Shown: positions 56,978 to 64,000 of the stretch, piece after piece
Position numbering within the stretch: position 1 is the stretch's first letter
How the letters are laid out: each line of letters begins with the position of its first letter
DNA from: Nostoc sp. LEGE 12450
GTDB lineage: Bacteria; Cyanobacteriota; Cyanobacteriia; Cyanobacteriales; Nostocaceae
NCBI RefSeq assembly: GCF_015206895.1
Contig: NZ_JADEXU010000017.1
Location: 1 to 64,000 of the forward strand
Direction of reading: 5' to 3'
DNA length: 64,000 nucleotides
The notes under the pieces: model-generated
Told to the model about the DNA's origin: nothing
What the model saw: the letters and a program-made list of their open reading frames with translations, nothing else
The model's database searches: none
Program-made: the position numbers and the translations under genes

Positions 56978-59188
56978 TCAATTCCTGAATGTTGGCTCTT
57001 GGCTACTAACTTCAGGCAGCATAGAGGCAAGGTGAGCAGTAACTTGACTGTAGCGGCGGGTAATCAACAGAGAAGAACGACATTGGATAGCTAGTTGATC
57101 TGTATATCTTCCCAAGGTTTGGCGTTCGATACCCCAAGTGCGGCTGGTGCCAGCAATAGTTAAGTCAACACCTTCTGAGGCTTGAATTACAGCTTGGATT
57201 GGTTCTGGGGCTTCGACAATTTTAATGTGAATGCGATCGCGTACACTGGTGGGCAACTGCTCCATCATCATGTGCAGTTCGTAACTCAATTCTTCTCTAG
57301 TGTGATTTGCTGCTATCTGTAATATTTGCAACATACAAGTCTCACGATTGATTAGCAGTCTTAAAGCTAGTATTAGCGCTAAATCATCATGGATATTTGC
57401 AGAATAAGGTACAAGTAAACTCTCTAATCGCTCTTTGCCTTTGTCTACAAATACTGCTACATCTACTGGGGCGGTGGTAAGTATTTGTCCGACTCGTCCA
57501 CCTAAACGATTACTACTAAAAGCTGGCCGATGCCAGCCTACGAGAATTAAATCAACTTGTTCTAATGTGGCAATCTGTGCTGTTTCGCGGGCAACGTTGC
57601 TGGAGATGCGAACGATAGGATGCACACAAGAACGAGTTTCTGACGGTTCAAGAGTATTAATTAATTCTTCTAGTTGCTGGCGGCGCTGGGCGATTAATCG
57701 GTCTGCTTCAACTGGGGTACTTTCAAAGGCATAATCTTCTTGAAATTCAATCAGGCTAAGGGGGTTAACAACGGCAGGATATCGGTAATTGAGAGCGACA
57801 CCAACTGCGGGCTGTGCCAAGGCTACTGCCAACTGTACTAAACCTTTTTGCGTACTTGGATTAGCCACTGGCACCAAAATTCGGAAAGGATGAGGGTAAG
57901 TTTCACCTTCAGCAGAGGTATCTATACCTGTTTCTGCTTCCAACTCCGGTTCCACCATATCTAATCGGATCAACTTCTTCGGATATGTCCATTCCAGCAA
58001 TGGCGAGGTCATGAATGTAGTTACCAATGCCATAATTACCAGCATGGTAAATATTAAAGGGGAAATTACGCCTAACTCTAGACCAATGTTTAGTACTATC
58101 AGTTCGGTCAAGCCGCGAGTATTCATTAACCAACCGAGTGCCGAGGCTTCCCGTTTACTAATGCCACTGACACGGGCTGCGACATAAGTGCCAACATATT
58201 TGCCTGCGATCGCAACTCCTAAAACTAACGCACACAAAAGCCACAATTCTGGACGGTTGAGCAAACCAATCTGTGTCTTTAAGCCACTGTAGGCAAAAAA
58301 TATGGGCAGCAAGAATATCAAAACAAAATCTTCGGTTTTTACTGCCAATTCCCGCACTAAATCTTCATTTTTGGGCATTGCTGCTCCCAGTAAAAATGCC
58401 CCAAAAATTAAGTGAATACCAATTAGTTCGGTAATTAATGCCGACGCAACCACAGCCATATAAATCCCAGCTAGCAGCAATTGGCTGAGTCGTCCCGCAC
58501 GAAGGTAGTGTTTGGCAAGGCGTTGCAGGAACCAACGTCCCGCCGTCAACATCAAGCCGATGTAGACGATGCTGGCGATAATTGTGGGTATAGCACCAGC
58601 AAAGTCACCAGTTCGAGCAACTGCGATCGCTACTGCCAAGAGACACCAAGCTGTTACATCGTCTACGGCTGCACAAGTTAGCGCCAAGGTTCCTAAACGC
58701 GTTCCTTGTAAATTGTTTTCAGTAATGATTCGCGCCAACACTGGAAAGGCAGTAATGGACATTGCCGCCCCCAAAAACAAGGCAAAGGCAGTGAAGGATA
58801 CACTTGCATTAGAAACTAGGGGATAAAGAATCGCAGCTAGCAATGTTCCCAAGGAAAACGGCACTAAAATGCTGACATGAGAAGTTAAAACAGCTACTTC
58901 TAATTGCCCACTGAGATATTTTGGATTTAGTTCTAGCCCAATCAGAAACATGAAAAATATTAGTCCCACCTGAGACAAAACATTTAAAAAAGGAATAGTT
59001 TCTGGTGGAAACAAGGTAACTGCTAAATGGGGGGCAACTAAACCAAATAAAGATGGGCCGAGCATAATCCCGGCAACAATCTCACCAATTACCAAAGGTT
59101 GCTTAATGGAACGGAATGCTAACCCTACTAACCGTGAAAGTCCAATAATAATCAGTACTTCAACCAGAACGAGAATAACTATGTGCAT
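56978..59188 (-). CDS. CPA2 cation:proton antiporter with USP-like tail
   Basis: 736 residues. About 390 N-terminal residues form a 12-helix Na+/H+ exchanger domain with VIGEIVAGIMLGPSLFGLVA, LTCAAVDDVTAWCLLAVAIA (the ion-binding Asp pair) and LMNTRGLTELIVLNIGLELG. The cytoplasmic C-terminal part looks like two universal-stress-like domains (FRILVPVANPSTQKGLVQLA, LLVPYSANIHDDLALILALR). It probably exchanges Na+ or K+ for H+, with nucleotide control. A shorter paralogue lies 357 nt upstream. Confidence 0.92.
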   Translation of the reverse strand: MHIVILVLVEVLIIIGLSRLVGLAFRSIKQPLVIGEIVAGIMLGPSLFGLVAPHLAVTLFPPETIPFLNVLSQVGLIFFMFLIGLELNPKYLSGQLEVAVLTSHVSILVPFSLGTLLAAILYPLVSNASVSFTAFALFLGAAMSITAFPVLARIITENNLQGTRLGTLALTCAAVDDVTAWCLLAVAIAVARTGDFAGAIPTIIASIVYIGLMLTAGRWFLQRLAKHYLRAGRLSQLLLAGIYMAVVASALITELIGIHLIFGAFLLGAAMPKNEDLVRELAVKTEDFVLIFLLPIFFAYSGLKTQIGLLNRPELWLLCALVLGVAIAGKYVGTYVAARVSGISKREASALGWLMNTRGLTELIVLNIGLELGVISPLIFTMLVIMALVTTFMTSPLLEWTYPKKLIRLDMVEPELEAETGIDTSAEGETYPHPFRILVPVANPSTQKGLVQLAVALAQPAVGVALNYRYPAVVNPLSLIEFQEDYAFESTPVEADRLIAQRRQQLEELINTLEPSETRSCVHPIVRISSNVARETAQIATLEQVDLILVGWHRPAFSSNRLGGRVGQILTTAPVDVAVFVDKGKERLESLLVPYSANIHDDLALILALRLLINRETCMLQILQIAANHTREELSYELHMMMEQLPTSVRDRIHIKIVEAPEPIQAVIQASEGVDLTIAGTSRTWGIERQTLGRYTDQLAIQCRSSLLITRRYSQVTAHLASMLPEVSSQEPTFRN

Positions 59189-59545
59189 GGTTTCCTCACA
59201 ATTAACTATCTGGTTTCTCTAAGATGAATCTTTAAAGGGTCTGAAAATGTCAAGTTCATTAGATACAACCAAGATTAATTTGCCCTTAGTTGTAATGTCA
59301 ATTACTGAGAGGATGCACTTGAAGAGTTGAAAAATGAATTTTGATGATTTTAGGAGATAAATTTAGAATAACTGCCGAATTGCCAATACAAAAAAATAGA
59401 TAATTGGGATTGGTTTCGTAGTATTCATTAAAAGCGGGCACAAACAAATTAGCCGTTATAGCTTAGAGTCTAAGCGGATAATTTTACCCAACTACTATGT
59501 AATTAATATCAGTTAATTGGTACCTAATTTTATATTTTTCTTTGC
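59189..59545. other. Spacer between the antiporter genes
   Basis: 357 bases, AT-rich. I see no gene or strong repeat; it may carry the promoter of the downstream antiporter. Confidence 0.5.
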
Positions 59546-60835
59546 TTAAGCAGAAGACTTATCATAGCTTGTACCATGTAATAAAAAGGCAATCAGTGGT
59601 GATGCCATGAGTGTAGTAATGACTGCCATAATAACCATTATAGTGAATAAAGTCGGGGTAATTATACCTTGCTCAAGACCAATATTAAGGATGATTAACT
59701 CCATCAAACCACGAGCATTCATAAGAGCGCCAATAGTTGCAGATTCACGCCAATTTTCCCCGGCTAACCTTGCAGCCAACATACAAGCAACACCTTTACC
59801 AAGAATTGCGATTGCAATAATTAACAGCGTAATTCCCCACAAAGTAGGCGTGTTTACCAATCCAATTTGAGTGTTCAGTCCAGAGAAGACAAAAAATATC
59901 GGTAGCAAAAAAGAAGTAGTTAAAAACTCAGTATATTGGCGAATTTGTTGGGCGAATTCTCCGCGTGGTGTTACTGCTCCCAGCACGAAAGCACCGAATA
60001 TTGCATAGATGCCTGTAATATCGGTAAACCATGCACAAAACATCAAAATTATCAACATCAAAGTCAGGGTTTGTCTGTTCACACCTGCATCGCGTTTTGT
60101 CATACGTGTGAACGCTCTCAGTAGAGGTTGACCAAGAAAAATTGCAAACAGCACGTAGCAAATGCCACCACCAATTGCTAATATGGCAATGTTCAGAGAA
60201 TTTTTCACGCTAGCAAGGACGATCGCCAGCAAACACCAAGCAACCGCATCATCTACCGATGCTGCGCCTAAAGCCAAAGTCCCGAAGCGGGTTTGTGCAA
60301 GACCGCGTTCGTAAAGAATGCGAGCTAACATCGGAAATGCTGTAATTGTCATCGACGCACCCAGATACAAAGCGGCTGACCAAGGCATCACTTTTGGTTG
60401 AAAGAAATCGCCATTATGATAAAACCAAAAAGATGCGATCGCTCCTAAAATAAAAGGAGTGATGATTCCAGCCGCAGATAGCAGACTTGCACTTTTGATA
60501 TGATGTTTTAAGAGTTTAGTGTTGAACTCTAAACCAATCAAAAACATATAAATTACTAACCCAATCTGGCTGATAGCATATAAAATCGACATCGATGGAT
60601 TGGGTATCTTGAGTCCTACAGCAGTGATGATGGGAAGCTTAGGAAAAAGCCATTGCTGAAAATCCGGTGCAATCAATCCCAAGAGTGATGGCCCTAGCAT
60701 TACACCTGCAATCATTTCGCAAACAACATCGGTTTGACCAAGATAGCGCCGTCCTAAAATTGTGATGATGCGACAAGTGGCTAAAATAACTGTGAGTTGC
60801 AAAAATAGCTGAATAACCAGATCAAAATTTGACAT
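59546..60835 (-). CDS. CPA2 cation:proton antiporter, membrane domain only
   Basis: 429 residues, 12-helix exchanger domain only. VCEMIAGVMLGPSLLGLIAP, LALGAASVDDAVAWCLLAIV with the Asp pair, and ALMNARGLMELIILNIGLEQ parallel the neighbouring antiporter throughout, so the two are tandem paralogues. It lacks the USP-like cytoplasmic region, thus would not share that control. Ion and direction are not known. Confidence 0.92.
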   Translation of the reverse strand: MSNFDLVIQLFLQLTVILATCRIITILGRRYLGQTDVVCEMIAGVMLGPSLLGLIAPDFQQWLFPKLPIITAVGLKIPNPSMSILYAISQIGLVIYMFLIGLEFNTKLLKHHIKSASLLSAAGIITPFILGAIASFWFYHNGDFFQPKVMPWSAALYLGASMTITAFPMLARILYERGLAQTRFGTLALGAASVDDAVAWCLLAIVLASVKNSLNIAILAIGGGICYVLFAIFLGQPLLRAFTRMTKRDAGVNRQTLTLMLIILMFCAWFTDITGIYAIFGAFVLGAVTPRGEFAQQIRQYTEFLTTSFLLPIFFVFSGLNTQIGLVNTPTLWGITLLIIAIAILGKGVACMLAARLAGENWRESATIGALMNARGLMELIILNIGLEQGIITPTLFTIMVIMAVITTLMASPLIAFLLHGTSYDKSSA

Positions 60836-61245
60836 TGCACTTCCTTAATATGCGTCTCTGCATTGAAAAATCTTTTCAGACTCCAAAGCTTGTCCTGTTT
60901 TTCTCATAGATGACTACATCAGCACAAGTGCTAATTTTAGAAATATTAAGATAGCTGCTTTTAATTTGATAGCAACTACCCTATTGTTCGTAAAAACGGA
61001 TACAACTTTGTGTCAATACAACATATTACATCCAAACTGAAACCGCCACATACAGCAGATTGCAACTTTATAAGGTACAGATGATTTTAAGGGCACAGTA
61101 CTGCTGTGCCCCTATCTGTGTACTTCATTTACCTAAAAAACGCTCTATTAGTTAATTTTTACAAACCGATGTATTTGCATAACAATAAAATTTACGCAAT
61201 AACTCTCTAAAACTCTTATTCCTTCTCTACAAGACCCTATGCAAT
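60836..61245. other. Spacer without a gene
   Basis: 410 bases of ordinary AT-rich spacer. Nothing supported was found. Confidence 0.5.
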
Positions 61246-61680
61246 TTACAACCACTCACCACCCCGAAAACGCCAACGAAGGAAAATAATTCGCATCAGG
61301 CTTTGTGAACTAATAAAAACTGCTAGCCACACGATGCTATAGTGCAGTAGAAAAACTGTTAACGGTAATTCTTCTTTCGGTAAAGGTATTGGTAAAAAGC
61401 CAAATAGTTTTACTCCACAGAACACAAATACTAATTCCCATATACCAGCTAAGAGTTGATAAGCTGCTGGCCAATCCCTATCCCATCGGGATTTTTGGAG
61501 ATAGTTATAAAGCACATCCCAACCTAAGCCAAATATGGCTACATAAAGAAGTATCCAAAAATAAACTGAGTTAGCACCAGGGCCAATCAAACCCATTGCA
61601 AAAGGCAAAGATACAAGTACACCCACAGTTGCAAGTAATAATAATCGAGTTTGCCAACGACCAAATAAAGTTGGTGTCAT
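61246..61680 (-). CDS. Hypothetical membrane protein
   Basis: 144 residues, about four hydrophobic helices: near 11-30, 38-56, 74-95 and 105-125. Basic residues (KSRWDRDW) lie in the second loop and RWRFRGGEWL at the end. No family I know. It is upstream of a 14-mer triple repeat and not operon-linked. Confidence 0.7.
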   Translation of the reverse strand: MTPTLFGRWQTRLLLLATVGVLVSLPFAMGLIGPGANSVYFWILLYVAIFGLGWDVLYNYLQKSRWDRDWPAAYQLLAGIWELVFVFCGVKLFGFLPIPLPKEELPLTVFLLHYSIVWLAVFISSQSLMRIIFLRWRFRGGEWL

Positions 61681-61689
61681 AGGAGTGCT

Positions 61690-61731
61690 GAGTTAGGAGT
61701 AATGAGTTAGGAGTAATGAGTTAGGAGTAAT
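61690..61731. repeat. Three perfect copies of a 14-mer
   Basis: GAGTTAGGAGTAAT at 61690-61703, 61704-61717 and 61718-61731, preceded by a partial copy. It shares GAGTTAGGAGT with the secG-gpmI hairpin. Confidence 0.85.
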
Positions 61732-61873
61732 GAATAATATAGAGAAATTAGGGTTTTTATAGATAGATTTTGACTCGCTTCATTAAAAAATTAGGAAGAT
61801 TGTGGTGCTTTTTGCGAAGATGGCAAATATGACAATCTTGGCTAATTTCAAAGCACCAACATATCTATATTAA

Positions 61874-62557
61874 TTAGGATTGTTTAAGATGATAATTAAA
61901 TTGAGAATGGTAAGCTGCATTGGCAAAGCCTACTGAATGTATCGCATCCCAATTTATCACATCTTCTAACAAAGCTTGATAACCAAGTGTATTGGGATGA
62001 AGACCATCTTCACTTAAACGTTTGAGCCGCCAATTTTCACCGCGTTCCATCCATTGCTCAAAAATATCTAAATAGGGAATCTGCCGTTTGCTGCAAGCAA
62101 GTCTAGTTGCTTCTTTGTAGCGGTACTGATCGACATGATTATAGTAAAAACAATCTAAAAATGGCATCTTGGCTTCATCTACTGGCACCATGCCCACAAA
62201 TAACACAGGACAGAGTTGCTGTGCTAAATCTAGCAGAGAAGCAATTTCTTTTTCAAACAATGTAAAATCTGTATAACTGCGGCCGTCGGGACGCGCTAAC
62301 CGTGCTGAGTCATTCACACCTACTGATAAAATAATCAAGTCGGGGACACGATTTCGCAGTTCACCCCGGTGGCGAAATTCCACTTCTAACCTTTGGGCTA
62401 CTTGTTGCGTGCGATCGCCTCTTACCCCTAAATTATAAAGAATATGACCGGCACTATCCGGCAACATCCACCATCGCCGTAGTTGCTCGATCCAGCCTCC
62501 TTTTTCCGGGTCGCCGAATCCATAAATTAAGCTGTCTCCCAGTGCGACGATCTTCAT
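61874..62557 (-). CDS. SGNH/GDSL-type hydrolase
   Basis: 227 residues from ATG 62557 (MKIVALGDSLIYGFGDPEKG); an upstream ATG at 62620 would add 21 residues without similarity. GDSL holds the nucleophile serine, LGVRGD and LSVGVNDS are blocks II-III, and EDGLHPN holds the catalytic Asp and His. Probably a cytosolic lipase or esterase. Acts alone on its strand. Confidence 0.85.
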   Translation of the reverse strand: MKIVALGDSLIYGFGDPEKGGWIEQLRRWWMLPDSAGHILYNLGVRGDRTQQVAQRLEVEFRHRGELRNRVPDLIILSVGVNDSARLARPDGRSYTDFTLFEKEIASLLDLAQQLCPVLFVGMVPVDEAKMPFLDCFYYNHVDQYRYKEATRLACSKRQIPYLDIFEQWMERGENWRLKRLSEDGLHPNTLGYQALLEDVINWDAIHSVGFANAAYHSQFNYHLKQS

Positions 62558-63141
62558 TGACTGAAAGTGATTTGGTGGTACAGACAGCTGCATTGAGGAA
62601 GAAGCTAGAAATGTGTGCATTTAACAACTATATTTTATATCTTTACAAGATTCTATACATTTCTATACCATAGATGGCTATCTTTAGTGTGCAAGCATCT
62701 ATTTGTTGATATGGTTGCAAGGTTAATATTGCCGTAGTTGAGGGTCTGAAAGCCAAGTATCGAGTTTAGAACTTGAAATAGCCGAGGTATTGCACAAATC
62801 ATTGATAAGCTGTTATGCAAATAAGATTGCACATCAACTGGTGAGGTTGTCCTTTGTCAATTGTCCTTTGTCCTTGGCAAACAATGACTAATGACTAATG
62901 ACGGTCTACACGGAAAATATTGCAATATGTAGGCGCGTTAGCTTACTGATGAATATGAAGTTGAGGAAGTGCGAGAAAATTGGCTAGACTAGAGTTTTTA
63001 CAGCAAAAACGAATCGCCTTAGAAACCCATGACAGTCTCTATCATTCCAACTTTCGAGACTGGCTAGGTAGACAGCAAATAAAACTCATAAAAAATTTCC
63101 CTAACCCTCTCAATTTACTAAGAAGATTAGGGACTTAAGAA
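62558..63141. other. Spacer before the tRNA gene
   Basis: 584 bases. A heptamer array (TTGTCCTTTGTCAATTGTCC, then AATGACTAATGACTAATGAC) lies at about 62846-62903. An open frame of 52 residues at 62980-63138 begins only with TTG and is not called. Confidence 0.55.
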
Positions 63142-63214
63142 TGGAGCTAAGCGGATTCGAACCGCTGACCCCCTCAATGCCATTGAGGTGCGCTACCAAC
63201 TGCGCTATAACCCC
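63142..63214 (-). tRNA. tRNA-Ala (anticodon GGC)
   Basis: 73 nt, folds as a cloverleaf. Acceptor GGGGTTA pairs with TAGCTCC, including the G3-U70 pair that defines alanine. The D-arm has GCGCAGTTGGTAGCGC, the anticodon stem CCTCA/TGAGG carries the loop ATGGCAT (anticodon GGC), and the T-arm has GCGGTTCGAATCCGC. The discriminator is A; CCA is not encoded. Confidence 0.96.
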
Positions 63215-63307
63215 TTAAAATCCATTATACATAATCACTTAATTTTAGTACCTTGTCAAGCTTTTTATGAAAACTAAATTTTAAATATCTCCTCTACCAC
63301 TAGACAC

Positions 63308-63502
63308 TTACAACGACACTTGCAACAAGTAGGTCATACAGTGCCCCATCAAGAAGTAAACTACTAACATGGCAGCAGCAGCCAGAGCAACCAATGTACC
63401 AGCCAACATGAGAGAAAATTCTTTACTCTCGTAGGCTTTTTCCATTAAGTGCAGCGACCACGCTACCAAAGCTACATCAAAAAGTAAAATAGGAAGCAAC
63501 AT
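63308..63502 (-). CDS. Small membrane protein
   Basis: 64 residues with two hydrophobic helices (about 2-20 and 31-53), joined by a polar loop EKAYESKEFS. The next gene on this strand is partial hisF after about 99 nt. I cannot name a family; its composition suggests a real cyanobacterial small membrane protein. Confidence 0.65.
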   Translation of the reverse strand: MLLPILLFDVALVAWSLHLMEKAYESKEFSLMLAGTLVALAAAAMLVVYFLMGHCMTYLLQVSL

Positions 63503-63601
63503 ATTTTTTAATATTTGTTAATACTTGTAAAATAATATTAACACCCTTTTTAAGAAGTGTGTCTAACCTCAGATAGATGTCATTAAGGGGTGATCTGTGG
63601 G

Positions 63602-64000
63602 TCAAGATAATGTTCTTACTGGCACATTGCGATCGCGTAAATAATTTTTGATTTCTGCTACGCTTAATTGTCCGTAATGTAATAGCGATGCCAGTAATGC
63701 TGCTTCCGCTTTGCCTTCAGTTAGAGCTGTGTAAATATGTTCACAATTACCTGCACCACCAGAAGCAATGACTGGAATTTCTACAGCGCTTGCAATAGCC
63801 CGTGTGATCTCGATGTCATATCCGGCTTGGGTTCCATCAGCATCCATACTTGTTATTAGAAGTTCTCCAGCGCCGCGTTTCTCAACTTCCTGTGCCCACA
63901 ATAGGGCATCTAAGCCTGTATTTTCCCTGCCACCCCGCACATACACATCCCAACCTGGATTTTCCGGGTTATTTCTGCGTCTGGCATCAATAGCAACAAC
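63602..64000 (-). CDS. hisF: Imidazole glycerol phosphate synthase cyclase subunit, partial
   Basis: The 3' part of hisF; the gene runs off the window end, leaving about 132 residues. [20 protein letters not shown] (start missing), [20 protein letters not shown] with the second catalytic Asp, [20 protein letters not shown] and a normal C-terminus are present. With HisH it makes imidazole glycerol phosphate and AICAR in histidine synthesis. Confidence 0.95.
   Translation of the reverse strand, partial: VVAIDARRRNNPENPGWDVYVRGGRENTGLDALLWAQEVEKRGAGELLITSMDADGTQAGYDIEITRAIASAVEIPVIASGGAGNCEHIYTALTEGKAEAALLASLLHYGQLSVAEIKNYLRDRNVPVRTLS

Noticed and set aside
62980-63138. 52-residue frame with TTG start before the tRNA gene
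   Set aside because: No ATG or GTG and no Shine-Dalgarno; may be a gene remnant but not supported.

Overview
The window looks like chromosomal DNA from a filamentous, probably Nostoc/Anabaena-type cyanobacterium. Three things support this. The octamer GCGATCGC (HIP1) and close variants occur throughout, in genes and spacers. Many spacers hold heptamer-based short tandem repeats of the kind known from heterocystous cyanobacteria. The gene content is cyanobacterial: ndhN, a DUF3172-type protein, an OprB-like porin, and a ribosomal cluster without rpsJ, rpsN or rpmD. No photosystem or nitrogen-fixation gene is present, so the genus is an inference.

Layout. 1-2.3 kb: an OmpR-type response regulator and its HAMP histidine kinase. 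2.8-11 kb: a co-directional envelope/glycoconjugate cluster with three glycosyltransferases, an ABC exporter, a phosphotransferase-fold protein and a porin without an SLH domain, followed by a convergent fourth glycosyltransferase. 12.7-14.8 kb: a tail-to-tail type II restriction-modification pair whose endonuclease has the Cfr10I/Bse634I/NgoMIV active-site signature. 15-25 kb: housekeeping genes (deoC, recO, secG, gpmI, an ABC-F ATPase) with an MFS protein, a glycosyltransferase and a metzincin-like peptidase. 25-31 kb: an AT-rich accessory island with an Rpn/DUF2887 nuclease plus a decayed copy of its tail, an XRE-like protein, a large unassigned GTPase followed by a PD-(D/E)XK nuclease with an HsdR-N-like motif set, and an XRE repressor with two tandem operator-like palindromes.

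30.9-49 kb: one long minus-strand translation and transcription cluster, rplC to prfA, including secY, adk, infA, rpoA and truA. Its spacers are filled with heptamer repeat arrays that often begin right at stop codons, and in one place they encode the end of truA. A structured, non-coding leader with competing pairings lies upstream of rplC. 50-64 kb: ndhN, a zinc-ribbon protein, a DUF3172-type protein, a DeoR/GlpR regulator divergent from a transketolase-like gene, an AMIN-domain protein, two CPA2 antiporters, an SGNH hydrolase, a tRNA-Ala(GGC), and the 3' part of hisF running off the end.

The best candidate for an undescribed system is the GTPase plus nuclease pair at 26819-29678. The restriction-modification pair is the best supported defence locus. 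All function calls come from reading motifs and gene order; no database search was run.
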